The notes: a model not told the origin generated them from the letters alone. Shown: positions 49,335 to 59,542, counted from the first letter of the stretch. The stretch: 64,000 nucleotides of DNA from Candidatus Cryptobacteroides faecipullorum (GCA_017694885.1 JADIMH010000022.1:1-64000), one strand, 5' to 3'. Made by a program: numbers and translations.

Positions 49335-49850
49335 TCATCTGATAAATTCTTTCATGGCGGCCAGGACTGTCTTTCTGGCCCTGCTTACAAGGACTCTCAC
49401 ATTGACCGGAGAAATTCCGGTCCGACCGACTATTTCGTCGTAGCTCATCTGTCTGAAGAATTTCATTTCCATTACTTGCTTCTGCATGAGAGGAAGCGAT
49501 TCCATGGCCCGGGACAGGCAGCGGATCATTTCCTTGTCTATGACCACGCGGTCGGCAGAAGGCGACAGAGGCCCGCCTGATGCAGTATCCCTCACTACCG
49601 TCCCTATCTCCACCGCCGGTTCTCCGTTGCGCCGGCTTCTGATCCTGTCGATACATATGTTCCGGAGGATTCTTGTCCCGTATGCCGCCGGAGACTCTAT
49701 GTTTTCCAGAGACCCGCGCTGGTTCCAGAGTCTGACGTAAAGATCCTGGAGAGCGTCCCTGGCATCCGGCTCCGACCCCAGAATGGAATATGCAACCCTG
49801 TAGAACCTGTCCGAGAGAGGCAGCCAGATATCCTTGAACTCCTGTTTTTC
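49335..49850 (-). CDS. ECF-type RNA polymerase sigma factor
   Basis: FYRVAYSILGSEPDARDALQDLYVRLW...MPLMQKQVMEMKFFRQMSYDEIVGRTGISPVNVRVLVSRARK. Confidence 0.92.
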   Translation of the reverse strand, partial: EKQEFKDIWLPLSDRFYRVAYSILGSEPDARDALQDLYVRLWNQRGSLENIESPAAYGTRILRNICIDRIRSRRNGEPAVEIGTVVRDTASGGPLSPSADRVVIDKEMIRCLSRAMESLPLMQKQVMEMKFFRQMSYDEIVGRTGISPVNVRVLVSRARKTVLAAMKEFIR

Positions 49851-49881
49851 CATAGACCTTTGTTCTATAAGATGCAGATTA

Positions 49882-50391
49882 TCAGTTTTCCGATGCTTCC
49901 CTGGCAATGTTTTCCAACTCCGACACCGGCATATCCCCGAGCATGAGGATAACCGCAGGCTCCGATCGCGAAACTATTACCATCTCCGAGACCGAATCGC
50001 CCGCAGGCATGGTGATGTATATCGTCATGTCATCCTCACCATCCTTGACCTCAACAGCCTTTTCATATCCTTCAAGAGCTTTTTCGAGATCTGAAGAGAT
50101 ATTGTTTTTCAGTCCCGGACCTGCTTCGTCCGCACTCAATATGGCCATCTTGTCTATGTATTTCAATATTTCATCACCTTCTTCCCCTGAAGAAGCGAGT
50201 CTTGCAATCCCCATAAGGAATGATCCGATGACTATGGATTCGACACCGTCGCAGCCGTCATACTTCCTTATGACCTTCATTATCTGCGAGTGTTTGCCCG
50301 ACCTTGCCTGCATCACCGGGGCGGAAACGAAGCCCAGGGCAAGTACCGCTACGGCGACTTTCATGCAGAATGACACGAAATATGTTCTCAT
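49882..50391 (-). CDS. DUF4252-family secreted protein (second copy)
   Basis: Similar architecture and C-terminal motif (DMPVSELENIAREASEN vs NMPMAELQKILSEAAE). Confidence 0.78.
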   Translation of the reverse strand: MRTYFVSFCMKVAVAVLALGFVSAPVMQARSGKHSQIMKVIRKYDGCDGVESIVIGSFLMGIARLASSGEEGDEILKYIDKMAILSADEAGPGLKNNISSDLEKALEGYEKAVEVKDGEDDMTIYITMPAGDSVSEMVIVSRSEPAVILMLGDMPVSELENIAREASEN

Positions 50392-50509
50392 TTTACTGAA
50401 TGTTAATAAGTTCTAAAAAACAATGCTATTGCGCCCAACCATGGAAAAAGCCTTTCTGCAATAAGGACGTATTTTCATGATATATGTTACAATAAATTTA
50501 TAAAAATTA

Positions 50510-50517
50510 TATCTTTG
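50510..50517 (+). promoter_or_regulatory. -7 box (TATCTTTG) upstream of the MFS gene
   Basis: Perfect TAnnTTTG, about 50 bp from start codon. Confidence 0.5.
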
Positions 50518-50564
50518 CGCCCCTCAACAATACCGGCACCCGGTGCCGTTTAAATTATAATGCA

Positions 50565-51761
50565 ATGAAAGACAGACTGGTTTCCCGCGATTATTGTTTC
50601 ATACTGCTGGCAAACTTCCTGCTGTATTTCGGTTTTTTCCTTCTGATGCCTGTCCTTCCGTTCTACCTGGTAGAGGTGTTCGGCATAACAGAGGGCAAGA
50701 TCGGGTTCATACTGTCCTGCTATACGGTAGCGGCTCTGGTCGTAAGGCCTTTTTCAGGATACCTGCTGGACACGCTTCAGCGAAAACCGCTCTATCTGGT
50801 TTCATTCCTTATCTTTACAATGATTTTCGGCGGCTACATAGTCACAGGATCGCTGCTTGTATTCATCATGCTCAGGATAGTGCACGGACTTTCTTTCGGT
50901 ACAGTCACAGTAGCGGGCAATACCATAGTAATCGATATAACCCCTTCATCCAGAAGAGGCGAAGCCTTAGGATACTACGGTCTTGCAAACAACATCGCAA
51001 TGGCACTCGGCCCTATGATAGGGCTTTTCCTGCATGATTTCTACTCGTTCACTACCATATTCTGGTGCGCACTCATATGCTGCTCACTGGGATTCTGTGC
51101 TGCCGTTGCAGTCAGGACTCCTAAAAAGCAGTTGATGCAGAAGAACATACATCTTTCTCTGGACAGGTTCATACTGGTGAAGGGACTTCCTTTGGGCGCC
51201 GACCTCCTGCTGCTTTCCATACCATACGGAATAAACACCACTTATGTAGCGATGTATGCCAAAAGCATAGGCATTGCTTCCGGCACCGGACTTTTCTTCA
51301 CCTTCATGGCGGCCGGACTTGCCATTTCAAGGCTGTTTTCCGGGAAACAGGTGGACAAAGGACGGATTACACAGGTAATAATGCTGGGAATGTATATAGC
51401 GACGGCTGCATTTTTCGGGCTGTTCGCATGTGAATTCCTTATGGGACATTTTCCTGTATTCGCCAAAGCGTTCTTCTATGCGATGGCACTCGTGCTGGGT
51501 ATCGGATTCGGCTCCATGTTCCCTGCCTTCAATACCATGTTCGTCAATATGGCGGAACATAACCAGAGAGGTACCGCAACGTCTACCTACCTGACTTCAT
51601 GGGATATAGGAATAGGCCTCGGACTTATCGTCGGAGGCCTGATCGGTGAAGTGGCGTCATTCTCGTACGCATATCTTGCAGGAACGGCACTATGCATCGT
51701 TTCGATGCTTTTCTTCCGCTTTTACAATATCCGCGATTTCGAAAGGAAGCGTGTACGGTAG
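50565..51761 (+). CDS. MFS transporter
   Basis: 12-TM pattern; RRGEALGYYGLANNIAMALGPMIG. Confidence 0.9.
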   Translation: MKDRLVSRDYCFILLANFLLYFGFFLLMPVLPFYLVEVFGITEGKIGFILSCYTVAALVVRPFSGYLLDTLQRKPLYLVSFLIFTMIFGGYIVTGSLLVFIMLRIVHGLSFGTVTVAGNTIVIDITPSSRRGEALGYYGLANNIAMALGPMIGLFLHDFYSFTTIFWCALICCSLGFCAAVAVRTPKKQLMQKNIHLSLDRFILVKGLPLGADLLLLSIPYGINTTYVAMYAKSIGIASGTGLFFTFMAAGLAISRLFSGKQVDKGRITQVIMLGMYIATAAFFGLFACEFLMGHFPVFAKAFFYAMALVLGIGFGSMFPAFNTMFVNMAEHNQRGTATSTYLTSWDIGIGLGLIVGGLIGEVASFSYAYLAGTALCIVSMLFFRFYNIRDFERKRVR

Positions 51762-51769
51762 TGTCAGGA

Positions 51770-53089
51770 TTACCTGCGGCGGCGCATCATGTTGGCAAGA
51801 TTGCCTGTCATGACATTCTTCATCACCTTCCTGGTGTCTTCGAACTGTTTGAGAAGCCTGTTTACTTCGGCAACGGATGTACCGCTTCCGTCCGCTATAC
51901 GCTTGCGGCGGCTGCCGTTTATGATTTCCGGCCTTTCACGCTCCTGGGGAGTCATCGACAGGATTATCGCTTCGATACCCTTGAACGCATCGTCCTTGAT
52001 TTCCACGTCTTTGAGGGCCTTGCCCATACCAGGTATCATTGAGGCGAGATCCTTTATGTTTCCCATCTTTTTCACCTGCTGGATCTGATCGTAGAAATCC
52101 GATATGGTGAACTGGTTCTTGGCCAGTTTCTTTTTCAGTTTGCGGGCCTGCTCTTCATCGAACTGCTCCTGTGCCTTTTCCACGAGCGTAACGACATCTC
52201 CCATTCCGAGGATACGGTCGGCTATACGCTTTGGGTGGAATACGTCAAGAGCTTCCATTTTCTCGCCCGTGCTCACGAACTTGATCGGCTTTCCTACCAC
52301 AGCCTTGATGGAAAGGGCGGCGCCACCACGGGTGTCACCGTCCATCTTGGTGAGGACTACGCCGTCGAAGTCGAGCCTGTCGTTGAACGCCTTGGCTGTC
52401 TCTACCGCATCCTGTCCCGTCATGGCATCCACTACGAAAAGGGTCTCGGTAGGCTTTACAGCCGAATGTACCGCAGCGATCTCGTCCATCAGTTCCTGAT
52501 CGACCGCAAGACGTCCGGCAGTATCTATTATTACCGCCGAGAAGCCTTCCTTCTTTGCATATGCCACGGCATTCCTTGCCACCTTTACAGGATCTTTCTC
52601 ATCCGGCTCCGAATAGACAGGTACGCCTACCTGGTCTCCGAGGACCTTCAACTGGTCGATGGCGGCAGGTCTGAATGTGTCGCAGGCGGCGAGGAGCACC
52701 TTCATTCCCCTCTTGCTCTTTATGTACAGGGCGAGCTTTCCGGAGAAAGTGGTCTTACCTGAACCGTTCAGACCGGCAACCAGCACCACTCCCGGCTGCC
52801 CCTTGACGTTGATATCGCTGGATTCGCTCCCCATCAGGGCGGCAAGTTCATCATGGACGATCTTGACCATCATCTGCTCCGGCTTCACCGCCGTAAGCAC
52901 ATTCTGCCCAAGCGCCTTGGCCTTCACGTCATCGCAGAACTGCTTCGCTATCTTATAACTGACATCGGCATCCAGAAGGGCGCGTCTGATGTCTTTCAGT
53001 GTTTCGGCTACATTGATTTCGGTGATCTTGCCTTCACCTTTAAGTATCTTGAACGAACGTTCAAGGCGGTCAACTAAGTTTTCGAACAT
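51770..53089 (-). CDS. ffh: Signal recognition particle protein Ffh
   Basis: GLNGSGKTTFSGKLALYIK...AACDTFRPAAIDQLK...DTAGRL; C-terminal M domain. Confidence 0.97.
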   Translation of the reverse strand: MFENLVDRLERSFKILKGEGKITEINVAETLKDIRRALLDADVSYKIAKQFCDDVKAKALGQNVLTAVKPEQMMVKIVHDELAALMGSESSDINVKGQPGVVLVAGLNGSGKTTFSGKLALYIKSKRGMKVLLAACDTFRPAAIDQLKVLGDQVGVPVYSEPDEKDPVKVARNAVAYAKKEGFSAVIIDTAGRLAVDQELMDEIAAVHSAVKPTETLFVVDAMTGQDAVETAKAFNDRLDFDGVVLTKMDGDTRGGAALSIKAVVGKPIKFVSTGEKMEALDVFHPKRIADRILGMGDVVTLVEKAQEQFDEEQARKLKKKLAKNQFTISDFYDQIQQVKKMGNIKDLASMIPGMGKALKDVEIKDDAFKGIEAIILSMTPQERERPEIINGSRRKRIADGSGTSVAEVNRLLKQFEDTRKVMKNVMTGNLANMMRRRR

Positions 53090-53092
53090 ATG

Positions 53093-54304
53093 TTATAATC
53101 TTTTAAAATAATCGATAAAATGCGGTGCGTTTTCCAGTTCGTCTGAAAATACAGCGGGAGCGAAATCCCTGAGGTTGTACCTGCTGGCCATCACCTGTCC
53201 GTATGCTCCGGCGCTCCTTATCGCCATCAGGTCTCCCCTGACGCTCAGCGGCAGCAGCCTTCCCTGCCCCCAGACATCGCTGGACTCGCATACAGGTCCC
53301 ACGACATCGTAAGCCTGCATTTCGGAAAAACCTTTCCTGAAACATGAAGAAAGGTTCTCGATTTTATGGTAGGCCCCGTACAGGGCAGGACGTATCAGAT
53401 CGTTCATGCCGGCATCGAGTATCAGGAAGTTCTTCGTTTCTCCGCTCTTGACGAAAAGCACGCGGGAAATCAGTGTTCCGCACTGGGCAACGACCGAGCG
53501 TCCCGGTTCCAAATGGAGACGCTGGCCCGGACGGCGCCTGTATCCTGAGATGATTGTCCTGAACCAGTCTTCAAAAGGTGCGACAGGACAGGAATCCGGG
53601 TCTTCATAGTCTATTCCGAGACCTCCGCCGAAGTCCACATTGTCCACTTTCAAGCCTTTGTCCTCGAAATAAGAGATGATTTCATCGACTCTCCGGGCTT
53701 CCAGGGAGAAAACGTCCCTGACTTCCGTGATCTGGGACCCGATATGGAAATGCAGGCCGGTAAAGTCTATGTTACCGCACCGTCCCAACAGGTCGACCAT
53801 GGCATCGAACTCATGACGGGCGATACCGAATTTGTTTTCGAACAGACCCGTAGTCACGTACTTATGGGTATGGGCATCGATATTCGGATTTATCCTCGCC
53901 GCTACCCTCGCCCTCAGTCCGAAGGCTGCGGCCATGGCATTGATCACATATATCTCATGCAGGGATTCGCAGTTGAACGCTTCGATTCCGGCATTCAGGG
54001 CTTCATGGATCTCCCTGTCGCTCTTGCCTACTCCGGCAAATACTATCCTGCCGGCAGGGAAACCGCACTCCAAAGCCCTCCGCACCTCGTTCCCGCTCAC
54101 GCAGTCCGCACCGATGCCGCTTCCCGCTATGGTCTCGAGGATGCGCCTTTCCACATTGGCCTTTACGGCATAATGGACATCTATTCCATATTTCCGGGAA
54201 AGGGATGCAAGGGTATCTACGGTATGGCCAAGCAACTCCATATCGTAATAATAGAAAGGAGTGGCGATCTGCTCGAATTTCTCTATGAATGCCGGGTCAA
54301 TCAT
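53093..54304 (-). CDS. lysA: Diaminopimelate decarboxylase
   Basis: YYYDMELLGHTVDTLASLSRKYGIDVHYAVKANVERRIL...HFHIGSQI...GGGLGIDY. Confidence 0.94.
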   Translation of the reverse strand: MIDPAFIEKFEQIATPFYYYDMELLGHTVDTLASLSRKYGIDVHYAVKANVERRILETIAGSGIGADCVSGNEVRRALECGFPAGRIVFAGVGKSDREIHEALNAGIEAFNCESLHEIYVINAMAAAFGLRARVAARINPNIDAHTHKYVTTGLFENKFGIARHEFDAMVDLLGRCGNIDFTGLHFHIGSQITEVRDVFSLEARRVDEIISYFEDKGLKVDNVDFGGGLGIDYEDPDSCPVAPFEDWFRTIISGYRRRPGQRLHLEPGRSVVAQCGTLISRVLFVKSGETKNFLILDAGMNDLIRPALYGAYHKIENLSSCFRKGFSEMQAYDVVGPVCESSDVWGQGRLLPLSVRGDLMAIRSAGAYGQVMASRYNLRDFAPAVFSDELENAPHFIDYFKRL

Positions 54305-54429
54305 AAAATTTAAGTGCAAAACGGTTGCAAAAATAGGGAAAAAATCGTTAATTCGCGCTTTGAATCTTGACTTTGTCAAAGTTCACGGGACAAATTGGAA
54401 AAAATACTAAAAATCTGATTGTTAGAACA

Positions 54430-55404
54430 ATGGAAAAAGGACCGATTTCACAGTTCATCACCCACCACTACCGTCATTTCAACTCTGCAGCCCTCGTAGA
54501 CGCTGCAAAGGCTTATGACGAACACATGAACAGGGGCGGGAAAATGATGTTGGCAATGGCCGGCGCCATGAGTACGGCCGAACTCGGACTCTCTCTCGCA
54601 GAGATGATCCGTCAGGATAAGTTCCAGATAGTTTCATGCTCGGCAAACAACCTTGAGGAAGATATCATGAACCTGGTGGCACACTCCCACTATTACAGGG
54701 TTCCAGGCTATAGGGATCTCACTCCTGCCCAGGAAAAAGAGCTCCTCGACAACCACATGAACCGTGTCACCGACACATGCATTCCCGAGGAGGAGGCATT
54801 CCGCCGTCTCGAGCACCATCTTCTCGAAGTATGGAAGGATATGCAGGCAAAAGGCGAAAGGCTCCTTCCTTATCAGGTGATGTACAGGCTTCTGCGCAGC
54901 GGTGTGCTTGAGCAGTACTACGAGATCGACCCTAAGGACAGCTGGGTGCTTGCAGCATGCGAAAAGAACATTCCTATCGTCGTTCCTGCATGGGAAGACA
55001 GCACGACAGGAAACATTTTCGCCGCACACTGCATCAAAGGCGAGCTCGATCCGCATATAATAAAGAACGGTATCGAGACCATGATGTTCCTTACCGACTG
55101 GTACAAGAACAACTCGGGCGGAGAAGGCGTAGGCTTCTTCCAGATCGGCGGCGGTACTGCAGGAGACTTCCCTATCTGCGTGGTTCCTATGATGGAACAG
55201 GATCTGGGATGGACCGGTACTCCGCTCTGGAAATACTTCTGCCAGATTTCCGACAGTACCACTTCCTACGGTTCATATTCAGGAGCAGTCCCTAACGAGA
55301 AGATCACCTGGGGCAAGCTGGATGTGGATACTCCGAGGTTCATCGTCGAGTCCGATGCAACTATCGTGGCGCCGCTGATGTTTGCCTATATTCTCGGCTG
55401 GTAA
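54430..55404 (+). CDS. Deoxyhypusine synthase-family protein
   Basis: FNSAALVDAAKAYDEHMNRGGKMMLAMAGAMSTAELGLSLAEMIR; IGGGTAGDFPICVVP. Confidence 0.85.
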   Translation: MEKGPISQFITHHYRHFNSAALVDAAKAYDEHMNRGGKMMLAMAGAMSTAELGLSLAEMIRQDKFQIVSCSANNLEEDIMNLVAHSHYYRVPGYRDLTPAQEKELLDNHMNRVTDTCIPEEEAFRRLEHHLLEVWKDMQAKGERLLPYQVMYRLLRSGVLEQYYEIDPKDSWVLAACEKNIPIVVPAWEDSTTGNIFAAHCIKGELDPHIIKNGIETMMFLTDWYKNNSGGEGVGFFQIGGGTAGDFPICVVPMMEQDLGWTGTPLWKYFCQISDSTTSYGSYSGAVPNEKITWGKLDVDTPRFIVESDATIVAPLMFAYILGW

Positions 55405-55409
55405 CCTAT

Positions 55410-55530
55410 CAGAATCAGACATAATGCTGATTTCCGCGTTATGCTTGTTCCTCATATCCTCATTACCTGCAGGTAACTCCGGTATTCGGAACGGCGCATG
55501 CCTTGAAATCGCCTATTATCTCTGATTCTG
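55410..55530. other. Structured intergenic element closed by a 16-bp terminal stem
   Basis: CAGAATCAGA-C-ATAAT (55410-55425) pairs with ATTAT-C-TCTGATTCTG (55515-55530); internal perfect palindrome TTACCTGCAGGTAA. Confidence 0.7.
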
Positions 55531-55544
55531 CCATTTCATATAGC

Positions 55545-55610
55545 ATGAGGACGACTCAAACGGGTACTTTCTTCGTTACGCTTGAAATTCCTCCTTTTGA
55601 GTCGCCTCAT
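55545..55610. other. Long hairpin immediately following the above element
   Basis: ATGAGG(A)CGACTCAAA (55545-55560) / TTTTGAGTCGCCTCAT (55595-55610). Confidence 0.75.
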
Positions 55611-55648
55611 TTAAGAAAAAGATTTTTAACCGATTTTCAGTTTTTGCT

Positions 55649-56818
55649 GTGAGTTCCTCTTACCTGCTTGACACACAAGCTTTCCATCTATACTCGCTTA
55701 TAGTGGCATCGACTCTGGCGCTGATACTTCTACTTATCAGGATTCCAAAGACAGAATATGCAAAGAAACTGGCGAGATCGAAATATACCATAGCCACCAG
55801 CTACATGATCGGAGCATTTACGTTCGGATATGCATTCTACAATGCCGATGCGCCGATGTTCGAGGAATTCTCTACCATTACGATGCTGATCGTATGCGCG
55901 TTCATTTCCATCATCGTATCGTTCTCCCTCATTAACCTGCTGATGCCGAGATTCATCGACGGAGGTAAATTCCTCGTAAGCATCTTTCTGGTTTTTGTAG
56001 CCAGTGTCATCCTGGTAGAATCTTTCTTTTCGGGAAATACCAGGCTCCATAAGATTACACTGTATGTCGGAGTAGCGCTTTTTGTCGTGCAGAACTGCTC
56101 GCTGATCGTAATTTTCGACAGGGCCTACAAGCGGTCGATCAGTCTGCTGGAAAAATACTATGATGAAGACGAGGAGCATAAGATCAAATGGATCAGATTC
56201 TGCTATATCCTTACCATGCTCACGGCAATGTTCATCCTTGTCTATGTTTTCCTGCCGGACAAGGGATTCATCAGACTGTATATGTTCTTCTATATCCTGT
56301 ATATGATCTATTTTGCAGGAAACTACATTTCATTTCTCGGAAGCCACAAGCTGCTTCTGGATGCAGTAGGGCACTATGCGCTTTCAGAGCAGAATCCCAT
56401 ATTCCAGAAAAAAAGGAAATCAAGGCAGGGTGCAGGCTCCGCTTCAGGCACGGCGAAAGAAGACGACAGTTTTTCCCGGCTGGAAAAATCCCTTGAAAAA
56501 TGGGTAAAGGAAAAGAAGTACCGCGAGTATGACAAAAGCCGGGAGGAAACCGCCCGCGAACTCGGAACGACGAAAGAGATACTGCAGATGTATTTTACGG
56601 ACAGGCTCGGAATGGATTTCCGCAGCTGGCGCACCGATCTGAGGATAAAGGAGGCCAAAGAACTGCTGCTGAAGCACAAGGACTATTCGGTCAATTTCAT
56701 CGCAGAGGCGGTAGGATTCAGCGACAGATCCAATTTCCACCGCCAGTTCACCAAGTCCGTAGGATGCTCCCCTAAAGAGTGGAGGGACACCGAAGGACAT
56801 CCTGAAACCAGAGCATAA
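55649..56818 (+). CDS. AraC-family regulator with N-terminal multi-TM sensor domain (GTG start)
   Basis: Multiple TM segments then ELLLKHKDYSVNFIAEAVGFSDRSNFHRQFTKSVGCSPKEWR. Confidence 0.88.
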   Translation: MSSSYLLDTQAFHLYSLIVASTLALILLLIRIPKTEYAKKLARSKYTIATSYMIGAFTFGYAFYNADAPMFEEFSTITMLIVCAFISIIVSFSLINLLMPRFIDGGKFLVSIFLVFVASVILVESFFSGNTRLHKITLYVGVALFVVQNCSLIVIFDRAYKRSISLLEKYYDEDEEHKIKWIRFCYILTMLTAMFILVYVFLPDKGFIRLYMFFYILYMIYFAGNYISFLGSHKLLLDAVGHYALSEQNPIFQKKRKSRQGAGSASGTAKEDDSFSRLEKSLEKWVKEKKYREYDKSREETARELGTTKEILQMYFTDRLGMDFRSWRTDLRIKEAKELLLKHKDYSVNFIAEAVGFSDRSNFHRQFTKSVGCSPKEWRDTEGHPETRA

Positions 56819-56856
56819 ATAATAAATCCTGCTCTTGAGAAGGCAGGATTTATTAT
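56819..56856. terminator. Bidirectional intrinsic terminator between convergent genes
   Basis: Perfect 14-bp arms ATAATAAATCCTGC / GCAGGATTTATTAT, 10-nt loop. Confidence 0.85.
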
Positions 56857-56897
56857 TTATAGAAAATCTCAAGCTTCCGCCAGGAGTGGCAAAAGGC

Positions 56898-58466
56898 CTA
56901 TTGATGGGCCGGACGCAACAGATCAAGGACAGTCTTCACAGGATTGAACGTCTCTGACGGCACCTCTACGAACAAAGTATTCCAGTCGCTCATGGATCCG
57001 TTCCAGAGTCCCGGAAGTTCGAGTGCCTTCAGTTCGCGGCCCTGATAACTCTTAGAGCTTATGAAACCTGCTTCATGGTCTACATGCTGCTGAAGATCGA
57101 AGCTATTCCCTTTATAGTCATGCAGACAGCATACGATATCCACAGGATTGAAATGGGTGGCTTCAGAAAGTGCTTTGCGGGCCGTTTCGTCAGCCATGTT
57201 GATCTGTACCCCCTCAAGGATCTGGAGCGATGTAGAGCCGTCTTTTTCACAAATGATGAACGGGCCGCCTCCGGGCTCGCCTTCATTCTTGACCATTCCG
57301 CAAACACGGATAGGACGGTCGAGCTTGCGGCGGATCATCATGACCCTCGACTTGCAGTCCGTGCTTTCAGGCAGGCTGATGCACAGTTCCTTCTCCAGGA
57401 ACTCCTGGATATCGTTGCACAGCAGCTGGCATTCCGGTTTCATATAGACCTCGTCCTTCCCTACAGGGTTACAGCCGGACAGATAAGGTTCCGGATACGA
57501 GACGTAGTTCTCTGTGACTGCATCGAGTTCACGCAAATACCCGAATATCCTGTCCCTCAGCTCCAGACACTTGCCCATAAGGACTTTCTTGTATTTGGCG
57601 GTTGCCGGAAGGTACCTGTCATGGGCGACATTGTCTATATTCTTGATGGAAACGAGCTCCTCTTTCAGGGCGTTGAGATTGTTCAGCAAGGCGCCATGTC
57701 CGGCAGGACGGAAAAGGAGCGAATCGGTCTCGGTACGGAACGGATTGTTGTTGACATCTACGGCAACGGTATCGGTGGCCTTGTCCTGATAGGTGAAGAC
57801 GACATTGTACCTTACGCCGAAACGTTTCTCGTACTTTTCCTTTACCGAATCAAAAACGGCGCGGAAAAGATGTTCATGTTCAGGAGAGATGGTCACCACT
57901 ACATTTGCAGTGCCGTCTGCGTTTCTCATATATTCCTGCGCCTCGACCAGATGCTCTTCAAACGCCGTACGCACTTCGTCCGCATACCTGTGGAACTTTA
58001 TGACGCCTTTCGGCTTGGATCCGTAGCCCAGCGGTTCTTCTTTCAGTGTCTTTTCAAGAACCGTCTCCATGTACCCGTCAGTAGAGGATGCCTCTCCGTA
58101 AATGGCCTTATCATAAAAAGCGAATTTCTCTATGTTCTCTACGAACCTGCGTGCAGGTGACCCTTCGGCAAGTCCTTTGCCTTCTTTCAGTGAATCGAGT
58201 CCGGCAAAAAGGTCCTTGAACATACGGGAAGCCGCTCCGGAAGCCGGCACGAACTTGCATTTCCCGTCGACATGCGCCGATTCGTAATATCTTACGGCTT
58301 CATCGGCCTCTTTTTCCGTCAGAACGGATATGCCTTTCTGAGGAGTTGCCGGTGCGCTGATCTTCATCCACGGAAAGCCTTTCTTGAATCTTTCAATCTG
58401 CTGTTCGACGACAGCTGCAGATGAACCCCTTGATTCTATCTGCTTCAAATCATCCGAATTGAACAT
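56898..58466 (-). CDS. DUF4301-family protein
   Basis: FVPASGAASRMFKDLF...LLFRPAGHGALLNNLN...CQLLCNDIQEFLEKEL. Confidence 0.85.
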   Translation of the reverse strand: MFNSDDLKQIESRGSSAAVVEQQIERFKKGFPWMKISAPATPQKGISVLTEKEADEAVRYYESAHVDGKCKFVPASGAASRMFKDLFAGLDSLKEGKGLAEGSPARRFVENIEKFAFYDKAIYGEASSTDGYMETVLEKTLKEEPLGYGSKPKGVIKFHRYADEVRTAFEEHLVEAQEYMRNADGTANVVVTISPEHEHLFRAVFDSVKEKYEKRFGVRYNVVFTYQDKATDTVAVDVNNNPFRTETDSLLFRPAGHGALLNNLNALKEELVSIKNIDNVAHDRYLPATAKYKKVLMGKCLELRDRIFGYLRELDAVTENYVSYPEPYLSGCNPVGKDEVYMKPECQLLCNDIQEFLEKELCISLPESTDCKSRVMMIRRKLDRPIRVCGMVKNEGEPGGGPFIICEKDGSTSLQILEGVQINMADETARKALSEATHFNPVDIVCCLHDYKGNSFDLQQHVDHEAGFISSKSYQGRELKALELPGLWNGSMSDWNTLFVEVPSETFNPVKTVLDLLRPAHQ

Positions 58467-58495
58467 AATCTTCGATATTATTAGTTTAGTGTAAT

Positions 58496-59542
58496 TCAAT
58501 CAATATAGATCTCACGCCTGTACTTGTACCCGGAACGCAGCTGTTCGAATCTTTCGGGCTGCATTCTGAGCATGAAATCATCTGTAAATATAGGGTAGTT
58601 GTACTGAAGCACCGATGTTATCTCGCCCTGGTTCATTCCTCGAAGGTCCAGCTTCACCGGTTCATAGTCGGATGACTCCGGCTCGGGAAAAAAATCATAC
58701 AGAGGCTCTATCCCGAAATGTCTGGCGACAGCCCTTACTGAAAAGGCCGTTCCGTTCTGCTTGCCCTGATACGAGTACCCGGCTATATGCGGAGTGGCGA
58801 TATCCGCCATCTCGAGCAGTTTCCTGTTGATGTCCGGCTCGTTGTTCCATGTATCTATAATCACAGGCCCGAGTTTCGGGATCGCCTCCATAAGGGCGTC
58901 CTCGTCTACGATCTCCCCTCTTGCAGCATTTATGAAAAAAGCCCCCGGACGCATCATCGCAAAGAATCCTGCATCGGCCATCCTGCGCGTGGTATCGTCC
59001 AGCGGAGTATGTATTGTGACTATATTTGAACTTGACAGAAGATGCTCCAGCGAAGTGAAGGCCCCAGGGCCTTCTGCCGCCTCTCTCGGAGGGTCATACC
59101 TGAGGACATCGAATCCGAGGTGCTCTGCCATATGTTCGACTTTCTTTCCGACATTGCCGACACCTATTATTCCCATCACCGGAGAATCGAGCTTGATGAA
59201 TTTACGTGAAGCGGTACCGTAAAGGGCCGAGAATACGTACTGCATCACACCTCCGGCATTGCATCCTTCCGCGTTATGGACTTCTATCCCGTGTTCGGCG
59301 CAATACCGGAAATCTATGTGGTCCGTCCCTATCGTTGCCGTCGCGATCATGCTTACACCCGTACCGTCAAGCAAATCCGCATTGCACCTGGTCCTTGTAC
59401 GTATTATCAGCGCGTCTGCCGTCAGGACATCATTCCGGGATATATCCTTGCCGTCGATATAAGTGACATCGGCATACGGCTCGAAAACACCTTTGAGAAA
59501 CGGAATGTTCCTGTCCGCTACTATTCTTATCTTCCTTTCCAT
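58496..59542 (-). CDS. pdxB: 4-phosphoerythronate dehydrogenase
   Basis: VMGIIGVGNVGKKVEHMAEHLGFDVLRYDPPR; NAARGEIVDEDAL; PHIAGYSYQGKQNGT. Confidence 0.93.
   Translation of the reverse strand: MERKIRIVADRNIPFLKGVFEPYADVTYIDGKDISRNDVLTADALIIRTRTRCNADLLDGTGVSMIATATIGTDHIDFRYCAEHGIEVHNAEGCNAGGVMQYVFSALYGTASRKFIKLDSPVMGIIGVGNVGKKVEHMAEHLGFDVLRYDPPREAAEGPGAFTSLEHLLSSSNIVTIHTPLDDTTRRMADAGFFAMMRPGAFFINAARGEIVDEDALMEAIPKLGPVIIDTWNNEPDINRKLLEMADIATPHIAGYSYQGKQNGTAFSVRAVARHFGIEPLYDFFPEPESSDYEPVKLDLRGMNQGEITSVLQYNYPIFTDDFMLRMQPERFEQLRSGYKYRREIYID

Noticed and set aside
57075-58160. 361-aa plus-strand ORF opposite the DUF4301 gene
   Set aside because: Shadow ORF of a confident coding sequence; no recognisable domain.
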